Positions 1 to 11,713 of a stretch of 64,000 nucleotides of DNA are shown here, in pieces. The stretch's first letter is position 1; every line of letters starts with the position of its first letter. The notes below the pieces were generated by a model. It saw only the letters and a list, made by a program, of their open reading frames with translations, had not been told where the DNA came from and did no database searches. The stretch spans positions 386,001 to 450,000 of the forward strand of contig CAJHZI010000696.1 of NCBI GenBank assembly GCA_905160935.1. The letters are read 5' to 3'. This stretch comes from Enchytraeus crypticus (Eukaryota > Annelida > Clitellata > Enchytraeida > Enchytraeidae). The translations under genes were made by a program, and so were the position numbers.

Positions 1-1917
1 CAGTCTGAGATGAGAACCGCCGAGTCGTCGCGCGGTGGTCGCCTAGGTGAAGAACGCCATGGTGAAGGTCGCTATGGTTACCGCGACGATAGACAACCGT
101 TGAAACTGCACGATCGAGTAAATGACGTCATAGAGCACGTGCTGACGTCATCGTCGTCAGGCCACGAGGACTTGATTCAAGATGGCGCCGAGGCGTATAG
201 AGGGCGAGAGGGTGACGACCAGAGAAGCGTTAGAAAGTTCATCGAGAATCTCGTTGTGAGGGAGATGAAGAAGCCCGTGCCACGTGGCGGCCAGACCTCG
301 TCCGTGCAGGCTCCTCTGATCACTTCTCAAGCTAACGGAGCCAAGCCGCCTCAAGAAACGACGCTAAGTCGTCATCGATCTTCAACCATCTCATTCCCAG
401 CGAGTGGAGCGGAGAGTTCTCGACAGGGTGACAGCACGAACACGCTGCAGCTGCTGCAGGCGGCTAGATCGGCGCGCTTGCCCCAGTTGGGATCAGAGCG
501 CTTGGAAGGGTCGACGTCGGAGAGAGAGCACGCCCAGTCGGATGCTCTGGCTCTGCTCAGACTCAGCACGAGACAGATTAGATCAGACGCTCGATCACCT
601 GGTGAAGGTTCCGGTCGCCGGCGTGAGCCAGTGAACAAGCCGTTGTTCAGAGATCTCGTGTCGCTGATGAATCAGGAGGTAGAGAACGGCATTCGAGGGT
701 ATACGGCTGGAGAAAGGGCTTCGAGAGGGGAAGGAAGAAAAACACCAACACCTGTGGGCGGGTCATCGCCGGCGTCAGCTGGAAGCACTCCGAGACAGCG
801 CTGTGTCAGAGACGTCTGCGACGAAATCATCGCGCAGTCATTCAGAGACGAGACTTCTTCTGCTGCATCCTCTCCCACCGCCAGACGTTCTAGCCCGGGA
901 ATTTCTGCCTTGGGCATGGCTGCATTGTATGGAAGACCTTATTCTGCCTCGACCGGCTCTCCGTCGAGATCGGACGAGGAGTTCGGTGGCAAGCACGAGA
1001 CTAAGGACGAGTCAGCCGCTGGTTTGCCGGCAGGTCGTTCTGCTCTGACTCTGAAGGAACTTATGGAAAATCCGGAAATGGTAAAGAACTATAAGCTCGC
1101 AGGACTTAGTGGAGGGTCGCCGGCTGGAAGCCAAGAGCGACCAGTTCGAACCGGAACCGCACCGGTCAGACGCCGTTCAGAGGAAAGCTGCAGCTTGTCG
1201 CAGTTCTTCGGTGGAGGAAGCGCTAACACGTTCGAGCGACGTCGCAATCAAACGTTCTCAGTTGCTCGCAGCGGTACTGTGAAATCCCCAAGCGGAACTT
1301 CTCTAGCGCCGTCTGGCGGTGCTAGCGGAACGTGCAGTAGGTTAGAGATATTGGCTGCGGAGGCGAGAAAGCGTGTTCAGGGATTGGATAGGGACGGGCA
1401 TATAGATCAGGAGGGAGTGGCTGCTAAGAGAATTAAACTAGAGCAAGACGATAAGCCTGATGAATCTGACAGAATTTCTAGCGCAGACTTGAAAAGAGAC
1501 AGTGCTTCGAATAAACAAGAAAGTATTAAATCTACAAGCAATCGTGATGAAGAAGTTAAACAAGAATTTGAGCAAAATAGCGTCAAACTCTGTGATGAAA
1601 GCGGATCGAGTGAGAGTAGCGGGAAACCAGGCAGCGAACAAGACGTCCAGTCAAAGCACGATCAGTCTGAGAACCTTGCCACGTCATCAGCCATAAAGAG
1701 TAGTGATGAAGACGACGACGATGATGACGATGATGCCAGATACTCTGGTAGAAAAAGAAAGCTGGTTATCGATGAAACGATTGACGAACCTTCTAGTAAA
1801 TCTGCCAAGAACGAAGATAAAGATGACGGGGAAGAATCTGGCACGGGACTAGCTGAAGATACCTCGTTGATTGACGAGCCGACGGAGAAGGATGCCTCTC
1901 TTGTGGATGGAAAATGA
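1..1917 (+). CDS. C-terminal part of a nuclear regulatory protein, possibly NCoR/SMRT-like
   Basis: The frame is open from base 1, so this is the 3' coding part of a longer gene; the first in-frame ATG is at 10. About 637 residues are seen, ending at TGA 1915-1917. The protein is rich in Ser, Arg and Glu with no membrane segment. Residues are counted from the ATG at 10. Short hydrophobic motifs of the VxxII/VxxVI type occur near residues 37 (VNDVI) and 267 (VCDEIIAQSF). They resemble the nuclear-receptor-binding CoRNR boxes of NCoR/SMRT, and the second loosely matches the family motif around ICQIITQDF. An Asp/Glu run (about 565-575) precedes a basic RKRK likely nuclear signal (about 581-584). 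The assignment rests on these short motifs only; any disordered nuclear protein would look similar. Base composition is more GC-rich than the flanks, as expected for coding sequence. Confidence 0.6.
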   Translation, partial: QSEMRTAESSRGGRLGEERHGEGRYGYRDDRQPLKLHDRVNDVIEHVLTSSSSGHEDLIQDGAEAYRGREGDDQRSVRKFIENLVVREMKKPVPRGGQTSSVQAPLITSQANGAKPPQETTLSRHRSSTISFPASGAESSRQGDSTNTLQLLQAARSARLPQLGSERLEGSTSEREHAQSDALALLRLSTRQIRSDARSPGEGSGRRREPVNKPLFRDLVSLMNQEVENGIRGYTAGERASRGEGRKTPTPVGGSSPASAGSTPRQRCVRDVCDEIIAQSFRDETSSAASSPTARRSSPGISALGMAALYGRPYSASTGSPSRSDEEFGGKHETKDESAAGLPAGRSALTLKELMENPEMVKNYKLAGLSGGSPAGSQERPVRTGTAPVRRRSEESCSLSQFFGGGSANTFERRRNQTFSVARSGTVKSPSGTSLAPSGGASGTCSRLEILAAEARKRVQGLDRDGHIDQEGVAAKRIKLEQDDKPDESDRISSADLKRDSASNKQESIKSTSNRDEEVKQEFEQNSVKLCDESGSSESSGKPGSEQDVQSKHDQSENLATSSAIKSSDEDDDDDDDDARYSGRKRKLVIDETIDEPSSKSAKNEDKDDGEESGTGLAEDTSLIDEPTEKDASLVDGK

Positions 1918-2984
1918 CGTTAAATTCTGGAATTACAGAGTTGATGTGAGATAGACTCGATGAGATATCGGAACGCTAGACAAGCCTACATCTTGTCTTT
2001 CTCTCGCACATCAGATAAGCCGAGATGGAGATTTTTCTTGGAATGAATTCTGCGCAGTTATTATCCATCTTAGCCGATTCTCTCTAATCAACATTGGCAG
2101 ACTTTTTCCGGAAGATTGATGATGCTGTCTCAAAGCTGAAGTCAGGTATTTCTGCTTCTGTTGATGTATCAAATCAAGTTGATTTGAAGGCATACAATTT
2201 ACGCAAGGCTCTTGTGCGACTCAGTATAGTTGTCAGAAGATTGCACAGGATTAGAATGGATGATTAAGACTATTACGTGAGAGGTTAGAAGTTGAGACTG
2301 GTCATTTTCAGCCACCAAGGCCAGATTCTTTAATGATAAAAATTTTGCTGCAAGAAACGATTTGCAAATATGCTTTCTTCTTCATCTGCTGAGAAACAAC
2401 TTTTACCGTAGTTAAGACTGCAAGACTAGTTATATTTCAGAATAAAGCGCTGAACTGAGTGTGAACTGATAGTATTTGCGAGTATCTATTTGAACTGATG
2501 TGTACGTTCAATGTAAGACAGACTTTTTGCACTTACAGTGCTATATATAGACTGTACTCAGCTACGTGCTTGAGCGATTATAAACATCAAGGCAGTGTGC
2601 ATGTGTGTGTTCACTTTCTTCTGTATGTTGACGTATATCTGCGTGCGAGTTCATTAAAATATGTTCGTTTACATGTACGTGTGCGTTTCCATATGTGTTT
2701 GTGTGTATTTAACTGTATCATCCGTGTGTGTATTCACGTTTCTGCTTGGATTTGCTTAAATGTCCCGCATACACTTGTGCTGTTCAGTAGCAAGGCTAAT
2801 ATACGATGCTACTAGTTCAGCAAGTTTGTTTGTTTGTTAATGCTTTTGTTCATTTATTACATATTTGTTGTCATTTATTGAAAGTCGTTTTTATGATTCG
2901 TTCTGCAATTGACGCTGTACACTCTATATCAAATGGATGATGAAATAGTCGTCTGATTATTACTCGGTTTGACTGCGTGTTAAT
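1918..2984 (+). other. Probable 3'UTR and flank of the preceding gene
   Basis: No reading frame with coding character is seen. An AATAAA at 2441-2446 is the first good polyadenylation signal after the stop codon and would give a 3'UTR of about 540 nt. Confidence 0.4.
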
Positions 2985-3070
2985 TGAACGAAGTTACGCT
3001 TCGTCGTGCTCGGTTCAGTTAGTACTTTGTGAGTGACCACATTTGAAGACATGGTGTTGAAAGCTTTATG
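2985..3070 (+). repeat. Decayed fragment of the 5S-rRNA-derived SINE
   Basis: Contains GAAGTTACGC, then GGTTCAGTTAGTACTT and GTGAGTGACCAC. This is the same order as the 5S-like part of the full-length copy at 34427-34742. It is too diverged and truncated to be a 5S gene. Confidence 0.5.
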
Positions 3071-6000
3071 AAGCAATCTATAGAAAAATACGAACGTAAT
3101 ATACAAACCTTAATAATTAATAATCAATTAATAACAACCATCTTATGATTGATTGCGAGTTTATAATTCCTCAATTTCTACGAGGCACATAAATGCACAA
3201 CATTGCACATATTTCAATGCACATTGCGTATATTAGACATAATGACTTACATTCTAGTATAACACTTTCCTGCTATTTGCATTGAGTAGCAAGTTCTCTC
3301 TTACTCTGTGAGCTATTTGTTGCTTATAAGACGATGTTTGTGTCAGATATTTATGATGTTTTTTGTTATATTAATGTCCTCATGGGTAGAACAATGTGTG
3401 TACTGGTGCGTTAAGTGCTGAACTTATCGACTGTGAGGCACAGTTGTGCACAGTGTATATCTATGTTATTTTAGCTTACTGATGCAGAAACAGACGTTAA
3501 CTCTCATTCATCTGATCTGTTTGTTCACAACTGACGGCGATATGTTAAGCCTTGTAAAGCTGTATGACAAGGACCAAAGTAACTTCCATATCACTAAAAT
3601 ACTGTCAAAGAGTTTACCTGGCTGGGAATCCAATTCATTGCCTCCTGATTTAGTACAAATGCGCTATCCACTAGGCTAGGCGGTTGTCCTTTGCTAGAGA
3701 AAAGGTTGTCTGAAATCGCATGATTTATGTAACTAGACATTATCCGTGTATATGTGCTGTGTAGTTTGTCTCTCTGTATGTTTCAGTGTCTCTGTGTATA
3801 ATGCTTATTTGTAGTTTAAGTGTTTGTAAATACATGTATTCGTGTTTTGCTATTTATAATATTTTTATGTTTGTACAATCTATTTGCTTGAATTTGTGTC
3901 ATGTATTTAGAATGCACGTGCTATTATAATTAGCATGTGCATACGTATGAACTTAAACATCTTTTAACATATGTATACACGTGTTCTTCTACCATTTTCA
4001 AACGTGCATACACTATTACACATGTACTTTTAAAGTGTATATGTGAAAGTATTTGTCACTCATATTACTTATGCTACATTTAAAATACCTATTACACTTA
4101 AATTATCTACTTACATTTACTTTCAAATTCAATTTTATATTTCGAATCATGCCATGCTGTCTAATAACAATATACTGCATGCATTTATTCAGTTGGGTTA
4201 TTCATATGTACATGTGCTTCTTGTTACTCGTCTAATAATAATGTATCATATATGATTTTTGCTACTATAACTCATTTAGCTCTAATAAAAATAAAATAAT
4301 CATAATAATAACAATAATAATTAGTAATAATAGCGACTGTCTATTGCTATCCAGCGATCCAATGCAGTCTGTTTACGTGGCACTTTGGTTAATGCGGCTT
4401 TCCAGAGTGTAGAGTAATTATTTTAATCGCTTCATTGTTTAACTTTGAATTAAATAAAGTCTCTTATATTATAATAATAGTAATAATTTGTGAGATTAGT
4501 AGGCCTTTCCTCAGCTAATATTTTTCAGTGACGCACCGACTTGCTGAGGTAAGTACGCTACTGACTAGTCTATGCTGTTGAGGCTGCAGTACCGCCTCGA
4601 TGGAGCACTTAACTAATAGGCATAGCGTGTGTAATAGAGGTCGAGTAATACAATTGCATGCTGCAGTATTGTTGCTTATGTCTGTGTTGTGTAAATTATT
4701 GTTGTAGTGTTCGATATGATCACTTCTTCGATACATTTGTTTTACAGTGGTTACTACGCTTTGTAGAAAGAGATGTCGGCTAGCCAGTTTTTGTCTTATA
4801 TTTAGACATATTTGTTTTCTGTTATCTTTTTTTGTTTCTATCACTGATGTTTAATATATGGTCTCTCTAGATATCATACGGGTTAAAATTTAGAGTTAAA
4901 GACTTAGGCATAATGCTCTGCAGGACTCTGCTATCTAAATTACGCGTAACTTGACCATTCGCAGTTATATGGAACTTCATCACTACGAGAGTTGTAGAAC
5001 GAACAGAAGATCTTAAGTATAAAATCAGTCGAGAGATTATATTTTGATTGTTAAAAGGTATTTTCTTTTTAAATAAAGGTTAATTGAAGTGAGGAATGCT
5101 ATAATTATACATGTATTTTATTACCTCACATGGCTTTTGAGTGTTTAAAATGCTAGTAACAGAATGGATTTAGAACTAATAGTCTCGGTGACTGGTGTGA
5201 TTCGGTTGCAAGGTTTGAATACATAGCAGCAAAATGTATCTTTCGCATGATTTGTAATTATATTTGTGTTACATTATAGTGCAGGTATTCTAGCCTACCT
5301 CTATGATTAATGTTAATTTACATCTAATGTATTTGACAGTTGGTTAATAAACGTTTTAAGGTGAATTAGGTATGTAGGCGTTTTCTTTTTCAGGTTCGAA
5401 TGTGCACAAAATATTCCAGCCACAGGCAAATAATTGTAAATGTAATTGCTGCACAATGCCTTTTCTATCTCAGTAGTATTTTTAGGCTGAAAGTTCATTA
5501 AGGCTTGAAAATTAATAAATTATCATTATACGAGAATTCTTAAATGTCAATTTCGGGATAGAGATTTTAATTTGAAGTTGTCCCTTACTTTTTGGATAGC
5601 AGTCACGTGTGTCTTTGGCACTGAGCTTTGATAACAGTTATGATTTACTAAATCACAATATAACACTGAGATACTTTAAATATTGCTTCTTTTGTTTGTT
5701 GTAGACATTAGCTTATTATTGCCTTGACTAACTTACGTGGTTAAACCGCTGCGTATTATGACACCGAATGTATTTGATTCACTGGTTTTCGTTTAGTTGT
5801 TTCTTACTGTATTCTATGTTGTATTTAACGACGATAATGACAGTTAATTTGTATTTTATTTGTCGTAATTATGTATATAATATTTTGATGTATTAGATAG
5901 TGTGTGTGCTGTTGTTATGTTATATATGTGAAACGTTAACACATCTCTCTCGATTGCCTCGTTTGCTTCATTCCTGCTAGCGTTTCACTCAAAGTTTCGG

Positions 6001-7195
6001 CTCGGCTGATATTTGATCACGGGTATATGCGTTTGCTCAGCTTGCAGACATCTTAGCATTGGGCCATTTAATGTATGTGCTGATCCTGATTTGAAGCTAA
6101 ATTATATCCTGTTTTGCTAACTAGTGATGAACAATAAACGGAGTAGAGTTTAGATCAGCCGTCACACAGCACGGCTAAGCGTAACGTTTCGCTTTGTTTT
6201 GCAAATTGTGGCAGTGAATTAAAAATGTACGGAAATTAGCTGATTGCTCCTTCCTCAGAAGTATCAAAAGTATTTTACGGTGACTTTTTAGGCCCATTAT
6301 CAACTATGGTTGATGTCATTACTCAATAAATTATCTCTTATCAACTATGTGATTGTTTGATAGCAGCCGTGTGATCAGGAACTGATGGGGCACTTATGAG
6401 TTTTTCCTCTTTGCGTGCGTAAATAATCTCCCAAATAAATATAAATCATTATCACCCTGGCTAACAGCTAAGTCACGTTGAGTTTACCGTTGATTTGTTG
6501 GTACCGCCAGGGTACTGTTATACTGTCATAGATGATGGTCCGATGTGGTTTCAGAGATTCGTGGTCTATTAAGAAGCAGGCTAGCTTGCTATCAACTTGG
6601 TCACCAGGGAATAAAATGAGTCGATATTGCCTATAACATTCGGCTATCTTGTAAAGTAGATGTAAAAATTACTGTAACAAGGCTAAGCTTTGATCTTGAG
6701 CCTTTTGTTCGACCTCTGATTTCAAATGATTCGGTGTCTATCTATCCGCCGAATATTCGTTAGGTGGGTTAAGATATATATTCGGTTAATTTTAATTTAG
6801 ATTCCATATAATTTCAATTTCTGTTGATTTTAAACAGTTACCTTAAAGCATGGAATTTTTTCTGGCTGCTGTCAACAAATCTTCAAAAATTACAAAAAGC
6901 AAATGAATATTCTTTTTTAAATCAATCAATCGGAAGATTTTTCTGAGTAATTGATTAAATACTGCTCTTTAAGTTAATTGTTTGCTTTTATGAATATGTC
7001 ACAGGCTGCTGTGCACGATTCATCCTCTTTATAATTGTTTTGCCATTGTATTTTACGTTGTATATGTCGTTGTATTTCACGCGATTAAACTGTATCGCAA
7101 CTGTAAACGTGTCTTTGGTTCATTTTAAGGCTTAATTTAATTATTTTAGCAGCTACTTTTTCACTATTAAATAACAAAAATTTATTTTATCGGAT
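3071..7195. other. AT-rich non-coding stretch
   Basis: I see no gene, RNA gene or clear repeat here. Frames are short and AT-biased on both strands. Part may still be 3'UTR of the gene at the left edge, but there is no evidence for that. Confidence 0.5.
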
Positions 7196-7320
7196 TGGGC
7201 TGGAGCCAGTGGCGATGTCGGTTATTCGATTGCGGATCAGTATGTGCGGGGTTCAAATCCTGGGCTCGCACGTCACTTACATTACTAACGAGTGAGGAAA
7301 CTGACGTTAACATTAGCTTT
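7196..7320 (+). repeat. tRNA-derived SINE, family 1
   Basis: Starts GGCTGGAGCCAGTGGCGATG and contains a pol III B-box-like GGTTCAAATCC at about 7252-7262. It ends with the shared tail GAGTGAGGAAACTGACGTTAAC. At least five more copies occur in the window, at 37778, 47166, 53938, 56925 and 60056. Confidence 0.75.
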
Positions 7321-8149
7321 TCGAGCTTCTATTTATTTAAGAAAAAATAGTTGGAAAATTCAACTTTGCGAGCATTACTGTAATTTAGATGAAACCTAAA
7401 AATTTAAAGCCACTAAAATCTCTTCTTCCTAATGAACGGACTATATCTGCACAAGCTTTTTTGTAGCTCTAGTACTTAATCAATTAATAATCAATAAGAA
7501 TTTAACGTCCGGTTCCTCGCCATATGGAAATGTCAAATTGGTCTTAAGCAGACTCTGACTGTACGTTTAACCGAGCCAATAGTGGAGAAAAACAATAACA
7601 TAGTGGGTTTAATCCAATCATTATCATCGGATGCTTGCGTTCTGAACAGAACATAGAGCGGCAACATTCCTCCATTCGTTCCTAACATCAGCAATCCTTT
7701 GCAACGTCTTTTCTTTTAATGTTAAATGTTCTTAAATCTCTATTAACCGTGTTGAACAAAGTACTCCTAAGTCTTCCTCTTTTCATTTTTCTATAATTGA
7801 TTAATTATAATTAGCTCTATTGAATTGTATCAGAGTTTAGTTTGTTTGTTTTTCGCTGTTAAGATAGAGAAATACTCACCAGATGGCTCAGTCATTGAGT
7901 TTAGTCACTAGATGACACTAGCTTAATCCGACAAAAATAGTTAGGCATTAGATCAATGAAAAAAATCGCATTGTCTATTTAACTTGGGTTATAGAAGTTA
8001 TTAAATTAAGTTTAGTTAAGGATTAGATTTATGTTTAGGGTTGGGTATAGGGTTAGGGTTTGCTTTGAGTTATATTAATGGAATTAGGGTTAGATAACAT
8101 GACATCTAGGAAAGAAACTAAACCATTTTTGTCATTGATCTAATGTGTA
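7321..8149. other. Non-coding; short repeat and interstitial TTAGGG-like stretch
   Basis: Holds one copy of a roughly 45-bp repeat (7488-7535, matched at 8928-8972) and a few degenerate TTAGGG units at about 8035-8095. Nothing else is recognised. Confidence 0.5.
7488..7535 (+). repeat. Short dispersed repeat, copy 1
   Basis: The string AAGAATTTAACGTCCGGTTC with following CTCGCCA occurs here and again at 8928-8972. It is probably the end of a dispersed element, but I cannot place it in a family. Confidence 0.5.
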
Positions 8150-8890
8150 CCACAAAAATAGATAAGCGTGCTACTGTTGTCTACAGCAATATCGCGCACT
8201 GGCAGACTGGCAGATCCAAACTAAGCCGAAGAACAGAACTAAAAGTTCTATAAGCGGTGCAAGCCCAAATGCTGAGAACTAGTCCATGGAAGTCTATTAG
8301 TGGAATAAAGGTTTACGTGTTGATCTCAGTTCTTAAGCAGAGTCAAAATAGAAGAGATAAAAAATGTTCTACCGTCCAAGATAATATTTGTACGAAATGA
8401 AGGGTTCATGTGAGAAAGATGTAGGACAGCGTAAAGGGCATTCCATAATTCTGGTGCAGCATATTGGAAGAAGTACTTGGACTGTGTGCGAGTAGGAATG
8501 CCATTAATTGCTCTCTAGATCTGGAGTAATTAGCTTTGAGAACTCATAGAGCTGAGGATTTCACAGTGGTAAGCTGTCTCACTAGTAACAGTTGCTCTAG
8601 GTAACCTTTCCCAGAAGAGTTATGGTAAGTTAAAGAAACCGCTTTGTAAACGATGCGTTGCATGTAATTAGTTCTTGGTCAGTTTGAAAGTTACGCGAAA
8701 ATACTTGAAGCTATCGAAGACTGCACTTGGAAAGGGAACTCTGAATGAATTGCAACCTGCCAATCTCGCAGACAGGAAGATTCGAGACAGGGAATTGCGG
8801 TAATCCAGTTTAAAGTTTAGGACAGCAACACAGATCAACGCCAATCATGCAGTTTCACGAGTTAGAAACTGCTATATGCGACGGAGAACT
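8150..8890 (-). mobile_element. Decayed 3' fragment of a CR1/L2-like LINE
   Basis: This parallels the LINE at 11713-12800 in the same orientation. Shared landmarks include GTGCTACTGTTGTC-type ends, GGTTTACGTGTTG, CAACCTGCCAATCTCGCAGA and GGGAATTGCGGTAATCCAGT. The reverse-transcriptase C-terminal frame is broken and the copy is 5'-truncated. It is the most diverged of the four fragments of this family in the window. Confidence 0.7.
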
Positions 8891-8927
8891 AATTAAGCTG
8901 CTGATAATAATAATGATGATCAATCCA

Positions 8928-8972
8928 TCAATAAGAATTTAACGTCCGGTTCCTCGCCACAAGGCAATGTCA
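8928..8972 (+). repeat. Short dispersed repeat, copy 2
   Basis: Second copy of the repeat at 7488-7535, here immediately followed by an (ATG)n tract. Confidence 0.5.
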
Positions 8973-8984
8973 GGGACGTCTCAT

Positions 8985-8992
8985 CATCTCTC

Positions 8993-9023
<31 letters not shown>

Positions 9024-9145
9024 GAGATGATGATGATGATGATGACTACGAAGATGACGATGATAATAATAATAATAATAATAAAATAATAATAATAATA
9101 GTGAAAATAGCAACAACAGCAATAATAATAGTAATAATAATAAAA
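8985..9145 (+). repeat. Trinucleotide microsatellite (ATG)n then (AAT)n
   Basis: Runs of ATG/GAT followed by AAT units. The open frame across it, encoding poly-Met/Asp/Asn, is a by-product of the repeat and not a gene. Confidence 0.9.
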
Positions 9146-9642
9146 TTGTCTATGGCTCTTACAATACAGTTTGTTTCTGTGGTAGGCCTACTTTTAGCGG
9201 CATCCTGCAGAGAATAGCAAACAAAGTGATTGTCAGTTTGTTCACTAGTTCACAAGTATTTAGAGTCCTTTTTGTATTGTGGAGGAACACGACATTTGAC
9301 CGTTCATTTCGGCATTCTGTTCTAATTTAATGGGGTAACTTGGTACCAGTTCAAGACTGAACAATGGCTGCAGTCTATTTATTGCTGTTGTATTTCATAA
9401 ATTTAATTTTTCATCGATAAAGAGTCGATATATCATGTTGGTATCAAAATATATCCTCTTGGGCCTTGTGCGTGTATTTTTTTACCACAGAAGTCAATCT
9501 GAAAAAAAGAGTTCTGATTGGTTAGAACTAGATCAATGCTTGACTAGTTTCTAAATTTGACTTGACTTAACTTTTTAACTGTCAGTAAAACTCAGCTACC
9601 ACATTTCACGAATATGTTTCACATTTGCTAGTGTACACATAC

Positions 9643-9670
9643 AGAGAGAAAGAGAGGGTGAGAGAGAGAA

Positions 9671-9709
<39 letters not shown>

Positions 9710-9765
9710 ATGAGAGAGAGAGAGAAAGAATGAGAGAGAGAGAGAATGAGAGAAAGGCAGAGAGG
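9643..9765 (+). repeat. (GA)n microsatellite
   Basis: Purine-strand GA repeat with scattered A interruptions. A shorter (GA)n occurs at about 10312-10345. Confidence 0.9.
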
Positions 9766-10309
9766 GAATCGTAATTCATAAGTACTGCGTGGATTTAACT
9801 GCAACATAAATAATCGTTGTCAAAACTCATACATTCTCAACAAATATATCTTGCCGTAACAAAGTCTGCTTGCATTAAATTTATGAGATTAAAATAAGGA
9901 GATATGGTCCCAGATGTCATCATGAACACAATTGAAGAAGGGACAAGATGAAAAGTTGACCAAAGTGGACTGATGAATATTATGTGCTGAGACGTGGAAG
10001 TAGCTGATTGGTGGAAAGTGGAAAAGACGCTGACATGTAAAGGAAGCTGAGAGAAACAATGAAAAATTGACTTTTAGTTCGAGTTGGGAGAGTGAAGAGT
10101 CCGGGAGTTGTTGTGTAAAGTTTAGACTCGAAAGCTGAGATGAGAAGAATAAAGGAGATATAGAAAATGGATGAAATTTAGCCTACATGAGGATGGAGCA
10201 GGAGTCCAGCAAGCGGGGACCAGGGTTGCAGTAGGGAACGTGAGTCCGGGGCGTCGGGTTTCGGTGGCAGAAGGACATGGGTTGAATTGATCCTCGGGCT
10301 TGAGCACTA

Positions 10310-10344
<35 letters not shown>

Positions 10345-10984
10345 ATTAGAATGAAAGAATTAAAGAAAGAGAAACAACAGTCTAGGATTTAGTAAACTAG
10401 TTTGATTAGAAGTGAACAGTTGTTAATTCTACACTATATTAAACATCTGCTTATTTTTACCGACGTCGTTGTTTGATAACTATCAAGTTGGGAAAACTCT
10501 AATAGTCACAGAGTCAGCATAATAAAATAGATTCAACAGAATGTTCATTCATGATCAGCATCATATTCAGGAGACTCATTCAGCTTCATCAACGTCAATA
10601 GAGGCTCTACAAGGTTTTAAGCTAGTTCACAACCAAAACGAAAGCAGATTCATCTTACAACATCATCATCTTCAACCCACATCCACATTCATCCATATTC
10701 ACCCCAATACCCTAATCTCGGTAATATTGCTATGTAGACGTTTGAAAGGGGAGTGCTTGGGAGGGGGTGAGAAATGTTGAATGTTTTTAGTTATAACGGT
10801 AACCCGAGAGCTGGTGAATCGCTGGAGATCTGTATCAGATCAGTTCGTATGATTGTATTGTGTTACACTACGAGACTGTATATCATTGCATATTGACTGA
10901 GTGTAGTATAAGAAGGCTTCACATTACCGGCAACAGGTTACTGACTGCATTCTACGTGTAGAATATCTACTGCATAAACAAAAA
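9766..10984. other. Non-coding stretch
   Basis: No supported gene. Short open frames around 10122-10307 (minus) and 10541-10780 (plus) have no recognisable domain. Confidence 0.5.
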
Positions 10985-11225
10985 ACATAACGGCACACTG
11001 GGTCAGGAAGCACGGCTGCTTGTTTAAGACCCATTTCCTCCTTCCTCTCCATGGTTATTAGTAGTCATTGCCTTTTGATGGCGCATCAATTGCAGCCGGC
11101 GCGGATTTAAGAATAACCTTCCATCACCCTGGGATTTTTTCCTTCCTAACCTTTTACCAACACTCGGTCTTCCAAGGTGGTCAACCACAGTACTAACCGA
11201 GATCGATGCAGCTTAACTTCGATAA
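10985..11225 (-). mobile_element. tRNA/5S-derived SINE (family 2), near full length
   Basis: On the minus strand it has the 5S-like block (ACTGTGGTTGACCACCTTGG and ACCGAGTGTTGG), then the body with CCCAGGGTGATGGAAGGTTA, CCGGCTGCAATTGATGCGCC and ATGGAGAGGAAGGAGG. It matches the copy at 34427-34742 in order and orientation. Confidence 0.75.
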
Positions 11226-11339
11226 TTCACGCGCAACTAAACCAAGTGCCTTAGATATCTATTTGAAAAAGGTGGGGCATGTATTGAAAACTGGATCAGC
11301 AATCAGGTCTGATTGCTGCACGATTCTTTTGGTTTACCA

Positions 11340-11405
11340 CGGTTATGGTCGGGTTCGGCGTCTTGAAAGAGAAGCCCTTCAAACTTCTGACTTAACGTCA
11401 GTATA
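11340..11405 (+). repeat. Tail fragment of tRNA-like SINE, family 3
   Basis: GTCTTGAAAGAGAAGCCCTT and the following CAAACTTCTGACTTAACGTC match, in reverse complement, the left end of the family-3 copy at 35285-35490. Confidence 0.5.
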
Positions 11406-11667
11406 ACATAAGAAATCCTCCGTGTTTTACAAAAGTTTGATTTTTCAATTAGCAAGCAGCGCAAGAAGTCAGTTGTAATCATTTCCCTTTTGAACATTTA
11501 TTGGCACTCTATACATGTAGAGACTTCAGATGATGATAACTCTGATGCTGTGATACATTTTGTGCTATAAACGAGCGCTCTAAGCTCTGATAGAGGTCAG
11601 GAGTCTTTTTGTGACTGATAGAAATGCGCTGTTGATGGACTGCTGGACCCAACACAGGAGCCTGGAC

Positions 11668-11670
<3 letters not shown>

Positions 11671-11711
<41 letters not shown>
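11671..11711 (+). repeat. (AT)n microsatellite
   Basis: About 20 TA units directly abutting the 3' tail of the LINE at 11713. Confidence 0.95.

Positions 11712-11712
<1 letters not shown>

Positions 11713-11713
<1 letters not shown>

Noticed and set aside
8035..8100. Telomere or telomere-derived array
   Set aside because: Only a few degenerate TTAGGG-like units in unique DNA; no continuous array.
10541..10780. Small gene at 10541-10780
   Set aside because: His/Ser-rich frame without domain, splice context or codon bias.
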